This document shows positions 8,716 through 15,458 of a stretch of 27,674 bases of DNA, piece by piece. The notes beneath the pieces were generated by a model, which was not told the DNA's origin, searched no databases, and saw only the letters and a list, made by a program, of their open reading frames with translations. The DNA is from CALFCX01 sp041650595 (GTDB taxonomy: Bacteria > Margulisbacteria > WOR-1 > JAKLHX01). A program made the translations under genes and the position numbers. Location: the NCBI GenBank assembly GCA_041650595.1, contig JBAZKW010000020.1:1-27674 (forward strand). Reading direction: 5' to 3'. Positions within the stretch are counted from its first letter, which is position 1. Every line of letters begins with the position of its first letter.

Positions 8716-9424
8716 ACTGATAAAAATAGAAAAACTTTGTGCCGGATACGGCCGGCAGGACATAATAAAAGACATATCCCTATCGGCTGATAAAGGGGAA
8801 TTTGTAGCTTTGCTTGGCCCGAACGGCGGAGGAAAGACGACTTTGCTGCGTGCCGTGCTGGGGCTTTTGAAAATTAGTTCCGGGAGCGTTTTTTTATCGG
8901 GCGAGGACGCAAAAAAGATGACAACCAAAAACAAGAGCAAAAAACTGTCTTTTATACCTCAAGTCTCAAGCCCGCTTGAGGGGTTTTCGGTAGAAGAGAT
9001 CATTGCAATGGGAAGAAATCCGCACGATACCGGCTCTGAAGCGGACCTCATTGCCATAGACCGCTCAATAGAGAAAGTGAACCTGAAAAACCTCAGAAAT
9101 ACCGATGTTTCACGCATCAGCGGAGGAGAATATCAGCGGGTCTTGATCGCCAGAGCTCTCGCACAGGAGACCGATATAATGCTGCTTGATGAGCCGACCG
9201 CGCATCTCGACATTAAATACAGGATCGAAACTATGAGGACCCTGCGGGCGCTTAAGGCAGAAAAACTTATTATAGGTGTTTTTCACGATATCGACCTGGT
9301 AAAAGATTTTGCCGACAGGGTCGTTTTGATGAAGTCCGGAAAAATTGCCGCTGACGGTGAAGTTTCGCAGGTTTTGTCGCCGGTGCTCATAAACGAAGTG
9401 TTTGATATCACATCTGTGGCCTAA
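8708..9424 (+). CDS. ABC importer ATPase, FepC/BtuD family
   Basis: 238 aa. This is the ATP-hydrolysing subunit of the B12/siderophore-type importer. It shows Walker A GPNGGGKT (37-44), Q-loop Q85, signature SGGEY (138-142), Walker B LLDEP with D161/E162 and switch His H193, so it should be active. The signature SGGEYQRV is usual for FepC/BtuD proteins. The ATG at 8708 is preceded by AGGAAG and overlaps the permease stop; the frame is open further upstream but that would add only the permease's region. It ends 55 bases before the next start, the first real gap since secD. Confidence 0.94.
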   Translation: MTELIKIEKLCAGYGRQDIIKDISLSADKGEFVALLGPNGGGKTTLLRAVLGLLKISSGSVFLSGEDAKKMTTKNKSKKLSFIPQVSSPLEGFSVEEIIAMGRNPHDTGSEADLIAIDRSIEKVNLKNLRNTDVSRISGGEYQRVLIARALAQETDIMLLDEPTAHLDIKYRIETMRTLRALKAEKLIIGVFHDIDLVKDFADRVVLMKSGKIAADGEVSQVLSPVLINEVFDITSVA

Positions 9425-9479
9425 AGACCGGTCTTTCCGTTTGAAATACCTCTCTAAAAATGACGATATATACTATGAG

Positions 9480-10616
9480 ATGGGTATATCCACTAATGCA
9501 AACGTTTGTGCGGTATTTAAAACTTACACCCTTGGCGGGCGTCTTGCGGCAACGCCTCTTTTCAGGGCGTTGGGGAAACGTTTCGGGAAAAATGTTGCTA
9601 TTGTTGCAGATCATGGTACGGCCGATTTTTTCAAGACCAACCCTTACGGTATACGAGTGTTCGACTTTGGAGAAGGAGTCCCTAATTATTGCGAGGAGGA
9701 AAGACCTGCTTATGTTGATGAGATACAAAAATGCGACTTTCGTACTGTAATAGTCCTTCCGTTATCGGAAAGTTCTTATGCGGAGCTTGCTGCGCACAAA
9801 GCTTTTCCGAACAGCTCGCAAAGAATCGGCAGTGGAAGTATGCTCGAAAACTTCTTGGCTGGCAGGCAGCATTCTTTCCCCGGATTTTTTGGTAGCGATA
9901 TCGCTTTAGATCATTATAAAACAAACGTGGTGTTGAACGCAGATGTGAATATCCCGTTCCCCGAACCTTATAGGTGGGATGACCCTGACATTAAATATAT
10001 CGGCGATAGTTTTCTTCAATATATAAGGGCAATGGGCATTGAAGAGTCCTATTCCAGGCCCGAAGTGTGGACCACAGATGATGACGCAGTTGCGGCACAA
10101 AGACATTTGGAACGACACGATGTAAATAAAAATGACCTTCTAATAGGGGTAAACGTACAGGGAGCGACGGTCCAATGGCCTATGGAATATGCAGCAAGGA
10201 TTATAAGATATTTTTTAAGCCCGAACGCGGAACAGCTTCTAGGGAAAAAACCGAAGATATTTGCTAATTATTCTTTGGCAGAATCTGGATATGCGTCAAG
10301 ACTTATGTCGCTGCTTCCGCAGGATAGCCGCATCATTCCCAGCCCAATACCCGGGAATCACAGGCTCAGCGCGGAGTTAATAAAAAAGTGTTCATATCTA
10401 ATAACAGCGCAGAGCGGTCCGGCTGTAATAGCGCAGTGCGCCAATGTCGACACGCCGTGCAGTGTTCTGTATAGAGGGACATCTCTTTCTAAAGCTTGGA
10501 TGTATCCGGGCGCAAGAGTAATGCCATTTATTGCGCGTGGGGAAGTGGACAATATTAAAGCGGACGAAGTATATTTTTCTTCAATAAGCGCTATCCTCGA
10601 GTGGTTCAAGAAATAA
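9480..10616 (+). CDS. GT9-fold (heptosyltransferase-like) protein, probably without standard catalytic residues (paralogue A)
   Basis: 378 aa. The N-terminal TLGGRLAATPL (from residue 17) and the C-terminal segment LITAQSGPAVIAQCANVDTP resemble ADP-heptose:LPS heptosyltransferases (GT9), which have GDxLxTxP and DTGxxHxAxA there. Here the Asp of the first motif is Gly, the Lys before the Trp-Pro of the donor site is replaced (TVQWP), and the DTG Asp is Gln (Q311). These comparisons use WaaC residues from memory. It may be a non-canonical transferase or a binding protein with the same fold. The ATG at 9480 was chosen because it aligns with the start of paralogue B; TTGs at 9402 and 9441 are in frame but unsupported. 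A TATACT at 9469-9474 lies just before the start. The stop overlaps paralogue B by one base. Confidence 0.72.
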   Translation: MGISTNANVCAVFKTYTLGGRLAATPLFRALGKRFGKNVAIVADHGTADFFKTNPYGIRVFDFGEGVPNYCEEERPAYVDEIQKCDFRTVIVLPLSESSYAELAAHKAFPNSSQRIGSGSMLENFLAGRQHSFPGFFGSDIALDHYKTNVVLNADVNIPFPEPYRWDDPDIKYIGDSFLQYIRAMGIEESYSRPEVWTTDDDAVAAQRHLERHDVNKNDLLIGVNVQGATVQWPMEYAARIIRYFLSPNAEQLLGKKPKIFANYSLAESGYASRLMSLLPQDSRIIPSPIPGNHRLSAELIKKCSYLITAQSGPAVIAQCANVDTPCSVLYRGTSLSKAWMYPGARVMPFIARGEVDNIKADEVYFSSISAILEWFKK

Positions 10617-11746
10617 TGAGAAACGCACTAGTGGTATTTGATGATGCAACTCTTGGCGGGAGACTTTTCGCGACTCCGCTGATAACTGCTTTGGCAAGAA
10701 AGATACCTGGCAGAAATATTGGCGTTGCATGTTCTGGCGGCACTGCGGATTTTATGAGGACAAATCCTTACGGTGTCAAAGTCCACGAATTTGATAAAGG
10801 AATGATGTTTGAATTTGAGGCAAGCCGTCGGAACATAGCGGCAGTGCAAGGCATCATTCAGCAAGGATATGATACTGCCATGGTCCTTCCGACGTTGTCA
10901 TGCTTTTACGCATGGCTTTTGCATGATATGGGAATCGGACGCTACTCAACATGGATCGGCAGCGGGCAGGAGATGTCAAACGTGATCAGTGCAAATGCTG
11001 TCCGGTTCCCTGATTTCAAAAGAACGGACGACCCTATACGACTAACAGCAGATTCGACTTTTGATGTTTCGTTCCATTTTCCAGTGCCAAGCGGTAAAGA
11101 CACAAAATATGTGGGAGATTCGATGCTTGACTATCTTCGGGTAATCGGCGAAGAGGCAAATGACCCGCGTCCGGAAATCTGGACGACTCCGAAAATAGAA
11201 CTTCAGGCAGAAAAATATTTGGCCGGTTTAGGGGTTGATAAATCGGATTTTCTTCTCGGCATTAATTTGCGCGGATGGGCTTTCCCTTGGAGTATGGATT
11301 ATGTAGGGTCTCTTGCAAAAATGTTTAATGAGAGATTGCCAAAAGTCTTGGGAGGAAGGCTTCTTAAGATCTTTGTCAATGTTGCGTCTGATCAAGAAGC
11401 GGATTTTAGAAAGTTTTGTTCGATAATAGGGAATACTTTCCCTGTTGTTTCATCACCTTTGTCCGGCGATTTCAGGCTCAGCGGCCAGATGATAAGAAGA
11501 TGCCAATATTTTGTTTCAACCCAGACAGGAAGCGCGGTGATGGCACAGGCACGCAATATTGATACGCCGTCAACCGTTATCTATCCTGACGAAGTATGGA
11601 AAAAAGGATGGATGTGTCCGAGTTCCCGCGTAATACCGCTAATTTCAAGGACGGAAAATATCAACGATGTTCCTTTAGAGGAAGTATATATGGCAACCAA
11701 ACAAGGCATCGAGAGATGGTCTATGGATGCTACAATACAACCATGA
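10616..11746 (+). CDS. GT9-fold (heptosyltransferase-like) protein, paralogue B
   Basis: 376 aa. Clearly a tandem duplicate of the preceding gene: both share TLGGRL, GTADF..TNPYG, D.KY.GDS.L.Y.R, RPE.WTT, and a C-terminal block with AQxxNxDTP. It differs from true GT9 enzymes at the same key places (TLGGRL at 12-17 instead of a GD motif; AFPWS instead of K-x-WP; Q303-T-G instead of D-T-G). No signal peptide or membrane segment, so cytoplasmic. ATG at 10616 shares its A with the stop of paralogue A. The 3' end overlaps the YchF-like gene by 4 bases (ATGA), so three genes are translationally linked. The function is unknown; sugar-nucleotide binding is the most natural guess. Confidence 0.72.
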   Translation: MRNALVVFDDATLGGRLFATPLITALARKIPGRNIGVACSGGTADFMRTNPYGVKVHEFDKGMMFEFEASRRNIAAVQGIIQQGYDTAMVLPTLSCFYAWLLHDMGIGRYSTWIGSGQEMSNVISANAVRFPDFKRTDDPIRLTADSTFDVSFHFPVPSGKDTKYVGDSMLDYLRVIGEEANDPRPEIWTTPKIELQAEKYLAGLGVDKSDFLLGINLRGWAFPWSMDYVGSLAKMFNERLPKVLGGRLLKIFVNVASDQEADFRKFCSIIGNTFPVVSSPLSGDFRLSGQMIRRCQYFVSTQTGSAVMAQARNIDTPSTVIYPDEVWKKGWMCPSSRVIPLISRTENINDVPLEEVYMATKQGIERWSMDATIQP

Positions 11747-12768
11747 GAATCGTGATCGTCGGCAATCCCCAATCAGGCCAGCAGCAGCTTTTTAGCATTC
11801 TTACAGGGATTACTCTTGATTCAATTGCGCAAAAACCTCTTGAGATACATAAGGGCATTTGTGACGTAAGAGACCCCAGGATACAAAAGCTTTCCCAGAT
11901 GTACAAACCTAAAAAAACGACTTTTGCCAGGATAGAGTATCTGCTTCTTCCTGATTTTAATCTGCAGGGCCCCGCAAAAACGCTTGTATTTAACGAGCTC
12001 AAAAATGCCGATGAGATTTGCTGGGTGTCTAAGAACGGGAGCGCCAAAGAAGATGTGGGTAATTTTATCTCGGAGCTTGTAATATCGGACCTTATGCTCA
12101 TAGAAAAGAGGCTGGAGACGATACAAAAAGAGCAGAAGAAAAAATATTCCGAGGTTAGGGAAAAAGAAAGTAACCTTATGTTAAGATGCAAAAAAGTCCT
12201 GGATGGCAACGGGCTTTTAAAAGGGATAGAAGCAAATACCGAGGAAGATGTTTTGCTGCGCACCTATCAGTTCCTGACACTAAAGCCGGCGATAGCCGTG
12301 GTGAACTGTGACAGTGAGAACGCGACGGACAAGGCCCTCGAATCTTCTCTCGTTAAAGAATACAATATGCCCGTGGTATGCATAAATGCCACTCTCGAAG
12401 AAGAGATCCGCCAGATGCCTGAGAACGAAAGAGAAGAGTTCATGAAAGAGCTGGGCATAGAAGAGCCGGCGGTGGACAAAATGACAAGGATGGTCTTTAC
12501 TGGTTTGGGGCTTATATCATTTTTCACAGTTGGAGAGGACGAAGTCCGTGCCTGGCCGGTAAAAAAGGGGTCCAGTGCGCCTGAAGCGGGAGGTTCAATT
12601 CATTCCGATATCGCAAAAGGTTTTGTCAGGGCCGAAATGTTCAAATATGCGGACCTTATGTCATCCGGATCCGAAGCAAAACTTAAAGAAACCGGCAAAT
12701 TCTATCTTAAAGGCCGGGATTATATCGTGGAAGACGCTGATATTTTGAATTTCAGATTCAATGTTTGA
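11743..12768 (+). CDS. YchF/OLA1-family protein with degenerate GTPase motifs and intact TGS domain
   Basis: 341 aa. From about residue 250 onward it follows YchF closely (LISFFTVGEDEVRAWPVKKG, GSIHSDIAKGFVRAEM, LKGRDYIVEDADILNFRFNV), which is the TGS domain. A helical middle part and EREEFMKELGIEEP also match. The G domain is broken. The P-loop is GNPQSGQQQ (7-15) instead of GxPNVGKST, losing the Lys and Ser/Thr. The switch II motif DIAGLVKGASKGEGLGN is replaced by LPDFNLQGP, and the NVxE base motif is VNCDSE. It therefore should not bind or hydrolyse nucleotide in the usual way. YchF/OLA1 proteins are ribosome-associated ATPases in known bacteria; this looks like a pseudo-enzyme paralogue, with an authentic ychF presumably elsewhere. 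It overlaps GT9-like paralogue B by 4 bases and ends 9 bases from the convergent pilin operon. Confidence 0.85.
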   Translation: MRIVIVGNPQSGQQQLFSILTGITLDSIAQKPLEIHKGICDVRDPRIQKLSQMYKPKKTTFARIEYLLLPDFNLQGPAKTLVFNELKNADEICWVSKNGSAKEDVGNFISELVISDLMLIEKRLETIQKEQKKKYSEVREKESNLMLRCKKVLDGNGLLKGIEANTEEDVLLRTYQFLTLKPAIAVVNCDSENATDKALESSLVKEYNMPVVCINATLEEEIRQMPENEREEFMKELGIEEPAVDKMTRMVFTGLGLISFFTVGEDEVRAWPVKKGSSAPEAGGSIHSDIAKGFVRAEMFKYADLMSSGSEAKLKETGKFYLKGRDYIVEDADILNFRFNV

Positions 12769-12777
12769 TCCAAGTTC

Positions 12778-13206
12778 TTAAAACTCCTCCCATTTTACAG
12801 TCTTAAACGGCAGTTCGAAATCTATTCTCTGAAAAGAAAATGCAGGGCTTTTTATTATATCGGTGCCGATAAAACCTATGCTGTACAGGCAGTTTTTGCC
12901 TTTTTCTCTTATTATTTTGTATCCTCCCTGTCCGAAAAGATAAATCTCCCCGGATGATGCGGTTAAAAGCCGGTTTTTGCTGTCCGTTACTGGGGCGTTT
13001 TCCGTAAACCACGAGTTATTGCTTACGATAAGGTTTTTCCCATGTTCCAAGCCGGACTCCGCAAGATAAAAAGTTTTTAATTCTTGAGTTTTCATCCGTA
13101 CAAGCACAATGCTTTGCAGTGACTGCCTTGATACAGACACGGCACATAATAAAGCAAATGATACCGCCAAAAATACCGATATAAGACTGTAAGCGGTCCT
13201 ATTCAT
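12778..13206 (-). CDS. PilX-like minor pilin / pseudopilus protein
   Basis: 142 aa, last gene of the pilin operon. An N-terminal membrane segment (about 6-26) is followed by MKTQELKTFYLAESGLEHG, which resembles the conserved YxAEaGl segment of PilX and GspK proteins. Unlike its three neighbours it lacks a Gly before a Phe and the Glu at +5, so prepilin peptidase processing is uncertain. It begins directly after the stop of the preceding gene (TAAATG), with AGGA about 8 bases upstream. The middle contains small polar stretches and the protein ends in KWEEF. The role is inferred from operon position and the N-terminus. Confidence 0.65.
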   Translation of the reverse strand: MNRTAYSLISVFLAVSFALLCAVSVSRQSLQSIVLVRMKTQELKTFYLAESGLEHGKNLIVSNNSWFTENAPVTDSKNRLLTASSGEIYLFGQGGYKIIREKGKNCLYSIGFIGTDIIKSPAFSFQRIDFELPFKTVKWEEF

Positions 13207-13662
13207 TTATATGTTCCTGCAACAGGCTTCCGCGGTTATTGTGAGGCTTGTGTTTTTGGGACGTATTTCTATCCGGGCAGTGTCAGGTAAAGGGTATGAA
13301 AAAGCAGTCTTGTATAGTGAGCCGTCAGCGGTGATATATTGTCCCGACATATTCTTGCTTCTTTTTATCTTTCCGGACACAAATTCGTAAGTGATAAGGT
13401 CCGCGCCTGAAAAGAGCAGGAGTTTTGTGTCTGTTGAAGACGGGCTGATCGCGCTTGCTGCTCTTATGTCTTTTGTTATAAGACCGAGGGAAGACGAGGC
13501 TTCCTGAAAATTTCTTAATAATATCGCAGCTTTCTTTTGGCTGCCAAGCGCTCCAAAAGCGAAAAGAAAAGCGCTGTTTAAGACCAGCGCTGAGATGATC
13601 AGTGCTATCAGCAGTTCCGCAAGAGTGAAACCATTTTTATTTAAACCGTGATCTGATCGCAT
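13207..13662 (-). CDS. Type IV minor pilin, PilW/GspJ-like
   Basis: 151 aa. The leader MRSDHGLNKNG is followed by FTLAELLIALIISALVLNSA, a class III prepilin N-terminus with Glu at mature position 5, cleaved by PilD-type peptidase. The body has features seen in PilW-type proteins (QEASSSLGLITKDIRAA). It overlaps the upstream pilin gene by 26 bases and abuts the PilX-like gene, the usual H-I-J-K order of minor pilin operons. The ATG at 13662 has no close Shine-Dalgarno sequence, so its translation probably depends on coupling to the upstream gene. Assignment to PilW rather than another minor pilin rests mainly on order. Confidence 0.75.
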   Translation of the reverse strand: MRSDHGLNKNGFTLAELLIALIISALVLNSAFLFAFGALGSQKKAAILLRNFQEASSSLGLITKDIRAASAISPSSTDTKLLLFSGADLITYEFVSGKIKRSKNMSGQYITADGSLYKTAFSYPLPDTARIEIRPKNTSLTITAEACCRNI

Positions 13663-13957
13663 CTATTTGAAAACCGTTCCTTTCAACACTTAACTTCTTT
13701 GTATTGGCATCAAGGTCGACAACCGTGAGCTCTGCGGTGCTTTCGAGCAGTTCAAAGGCTGTCTCTTTTGCTTTTTCCATAACTGCCTGCGCGCGGCAGG
13801 CATCGGAATATTTAAGAAAGCATTTTGAAACTGTTCTGCTTGAGTAAGAACACATGGCACAAATATAGGCGCAAGCAATGGTTAAAACGGCGGCAGAAGC
13901 CAATGCCTCAATTATAGAAAATCCCTGCCTGCCGGCAGGCAGGGTCTTCTTATTCAA
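13637..13957 (-). CDS. Type IV minor pilin, PilV/GspI-like, with a PAGRQ insertion in its leader
   Basis: 106 aa. The start is TTG, supported by GGAAGG about 7 bases upstream and an 8-base overlap with the preceding pilin. The leader is MNKKTLPAGRQG and the mature end FSIIEALASAAVLTIACAYI is a class III prepilin signature with Glu at +5. The PAGRQ part is encoded by a 22-bp perfect palindrome (13923-13944) that also occurs as a 20-bp core at 14419-14438, so it looks like a repeat inserted in frame upstream of the cleavage site. The C-terminal part (ELTVVDLDANTKKLSVERNG) is short, as in GspI/PilV proteins. If the repeat were absent the leader would be about six residues, near the usual size. 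Confidence 0.75.
   Translation of the reverse strand: MNKKTLPAGRQGFSIIEALASAAVLTIACAYICAMCSYSSRTVSKCFLKYSDACRAQAVMEKAKETAFELLESTAELTVVDLDANTKKLSVERNGFQIDAIRSRFK
13923..13944. repeat. 22-bp perfect palindrome inside the PilV-like gene
   Basis: CCCTGCCTGCC is followed directly by its own complement GGCAGGCAGGG, centred between 13933 and 13934. Read on the minus strand in the pilin frame it encodes LPAGRQG. The inner 20 bp are identical to 14419-14438. The pattern suggests a small dispersed palindromic element able to sit within genes without shifting the frame. Confidence 0.9.
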
Positions 13958-14378
13958 TCCTTATCCTTCCGAAAGACGATACTATGATCTTTTTTGTCGC
14001 GCCGGAAGCGTTTCGTAAAATAGCGGTGCCGGAATATCCTGCGACAGGAAAGCCCGAGGCGGCAAACTTGAACGAAACCGGCGAGTCGAACAGGATCTTT
14101 TTTGGAAGTTCTTTTGAGCTCATTATTACTGTCGAATTTGATACCGGATCTGATCTTTGGAGAACAAAATTACCGAGACTGCCTTCGAATTCTGTTTGTG
14201 AAGAAGTAACCCATGCTTTTTGGCGGATCAATCTTAACGCGTTGGCGATCTCTTGCGAAGAGGTTTCCAGCTCAAGGATCTTTTTTGCCCTGCCAAAATC
14301 CGAAAATACTGATACGGAAATGATCCCTGCAGCCGCCATTACGATCAAAAGCTCTATCAACGTAAACCCTTTTTTCAT
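13950..14378 (-). CDS. Type IV minor pilin, FimT/GspH-like
   Basis: 142 aa. The short leader MKKG precedes FTLIELLIVMAAAGIISVSV, a textbook prepilin N-terminus with Glu at +5. SQEIANALRLIRQKA and the C-terminal GATKKIIVSSFGRIRIE match GspH/FimT pseudopilins, which prime pilus or pseudopilus assembly. A TTG seven codons upstream is in frame but gives a leader with no charge pattern, so I chose the ATG at 14378. There is no clear Shine-Dalgarno sequence and no convincing promoter directly upstream; the region is taken up by repeats. First gene of a four-gene operon with overlapping ends. Confidence 0.85.
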   Translation of the reverse strand: MKKGFTLIELLIVMAAAGIISVSVFSDFGRAKKILELETSSQEIANALRLIRQKAWVTSSQTEFEGSLGNFVLQRSDPVSNSTVIMSSKELPKKILFDSPVSFKFAASGFPVAGYSGTAILRNASGATKKIIVSSFGRIRIE

Positions 14379-14418
14379 GTCAGCCGGGGGATACAGCAAT
14401 TATCCCGCCACCCTCACC

Positions 14419-14438
14419 CCTGCCTGCCGGCAGGCAGG
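14419..14438. repeat. 20-bp perfect palindrome, second copy of the PAGRQ-type repeat
   Basis: CCTGCCTGCC followed by GGCAGGCAGG. It is identical to the core of 13923-13944 and here lies in intergenic DNA, about 480 bases away. Confidence 0.9.
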
Positions 14439-14442
14439 CCTA

Positions 14443-14467
14443 ACCCCTCTCCCAGAGGGAGAGGGGT
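14443..14467. repeat. Hairpin with 11-bp perfect stem
   Basis: ACCCCTCTCCC and GGGAGAGGGGT are separated by the loop AGA. Part of the repeat island. No T-run follows on either strand. Confidence 0.85.
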
Positions 14468-14495
14468 AATAATAACACTGACCGAGGCAATCTCT

Positions 14496-14520
14496 CCCCC
14501 TCTCTTCTTAAGAGAGGGGG
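14496..14520. repeat. Hairpin with 11-bp perfect stem
   Basis: CCCCCTCTCTT and AAGAGAGGGGG are separated by the loop CTT. It closely resembles the hairpin at 14443-14467 and is likely a diverged copy of the same unit. Confidence 0.85.
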
Positions 14521-14552
14521 CAGGGGGTGAGTTGTAGGATTTTCCAACAGTC

Positions 14553-14592
14553 AGACAGGTAGATATTGCGCATGCGCAATATCTACCTGTCT
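14553..14592. repeat. Perfect 40-bp palindrome overlapping the aroE stop codon
   Basis: AGACAGGTAGATATTGCGCA is followed directly by its exact complement, centred at 14572/14573. The right arm contains the last aroE codons and its TAG stop (14583-14585 on the minus strand). In RNA it would form a 20-bp stem with almost no loop. It could act as a terminator or stabilising 3' hairpin for the aroE mRNA, although no U-tract follows, or it could be a transposed repeat that supplied the present stop codon. Confidence 0.9.
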
Positions 14593-15449
14593 ATGCCCAG
14601 AGCTTCTTCGGCGGCGGACCACATTGTTTTTACGGGAGGGACTTTTTCGGTAAAAAGTTCAAAAGCCGCGGCTCCCTGGCGTACCAGCATACCCAGTCCG
14701 GTAAAGGCTTTTGCCCCTTTTTCCGCTGCCATTTTGGCAAACTTCGTTTCTGCGGGATTATATACCAGATCGAAAACTATCTGGCCTTCCCGCAAAGGGG
14801 CATCTTCTTTGATGGGGGATGCGTCTATCTTGGGATACATACCTATCGGGGTCGCATTTACTATGCAGTCGCAATTTACCATGAATTGCTTTAAGGCATT
14901 ATCATCCGACAGTACAAAGACCCTGTTTTTAAAATGTTTTTTCAGGCTTTCTGCCATGGCGGAAGCTTTTGGAGTATCAATATCTTTTATGGCGATCTCC
15001 GAGATCTCTTCTTTACAAAGTGCTACAGCCACCGCTTTTGCCGCTCCCCCCGCGCCAAGCAGCAATACTCTTTTACCCTTTGGATCAAAACCCGCGTCCC
15101 TCGACAGTGATTCTATAAAGCCGATGGAGTCGGTATTATAACCTTTCAGTTTTCCGTTCTCGTTCTTGACCGCATTTACAGCGCCTATTATGGATGCGGA
15201 GTCATCTATATAATCCAAGTATTCCATTATTTTTTCTTTGTAGGGGACTGTCACGTTAAAACCGGCTATGTTTTGGTCCCGCATCCTGCCAACTGTGTTC
15301 ATAAGATCACCGGATGCGGTTTTTAGGAGCTTGTATTCGTAATTTATTCCGAGTTCTTTGTATGCCGCATTGTGCATTTGAGGAGAAACGCTATGCTCTA
15401 CCGGATCTCCGATCAGATAAACATATTTGGGGCCAGTATTTTCTACCAT
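14583..15449 (-). CDS. aroE: Shikimate dehydrogenase
   Basis: 288 aa. Reduces 3-dehydroshikimate to shikimate with NADPH in the chorismate pathway; cytoplasmic. Substrate-site motifs are SVSPQMHN (20-27), NVTVPYK with catalytic K71, N92, and YNTD with catalytic D107. The cofactor site is GAGGAA (132-137), and the C-terminal GMLVRQGAAAFELF is typical. The length is normal. The last codons and stop lie within a perfect 40-bp palindrome. The start ATG is only 9 bases from a -10 box, so translation probably starts without a Shine-Dalgarno leader. It is divergent from purE and complements tyrA and aroA encoded on the other strand. Confidence 0.95.
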   Translation of the reverse strand: MVENTGPKYVYLIGDPVEHSVSPQMHNAAYKELGINYEYKLLKTASGDLMNTVGRMRDQNIAGFNVTVPYKEKIMEYLDYIDDSASIIGAVNAVKNENGKLKGYNTDSIGFIESLSRDAGFDPKGKRVLLLGAGGAAKAVAVALCKEEISEIAIKDIDTPKASAMAESLKKHFKNRVFVLSDDNALKQFMVNCDCIVNATPIGMYPKIDASPIKEDAPLREGQIVFDLVYNPAETKFAKMAAEKGAKAFTGLGMLVRQGAAAFELFTEKVPPVKTMWSAAEEALGIDR

Positions 15450-15458
15450 TTAAAAAAG

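Larger units (their letters stand above)
14413..14531. repeat. Nested palindromic repeat island between the pilin operon and aroE
   Basis: An outer stem (CTCACCCCTGCC at 14413-14424 against GGCAGGGGGTGAG at 14519-14531, one bulged base) encloses three hairpins: the 20-bp palindrome at 14419-14438, an 11-bp stem at 14443-14467 and an 11-bp stem at 14496-14520. C-rich and G-rich arms alternate. There is no open reading frame of its own and no T-tract, so it does not look like a simple terminator. I recall similar CCCCTCTCC/GGAGAGGGG hairpins as common intergenic repeats in environmental genomes. Confidence 0.75.

Noticed and set aside
13984..14469. A 161-codon open frame on the plus strand opposite the FimT-like pilin and running into the repeat island.
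   Set aside because: It is antisense to a clear pilin, and its end (PACRQAGLTPLPEGEG) is just the translation of the palindromic repeats.
14553..14592. Calling the 40-bp palindrome a rho-independent terminator.
   Set aside because: There is no T-tract after the stem on either strand, and the stem is AT-rich in part and loop-less, so I list it as a repeat only.
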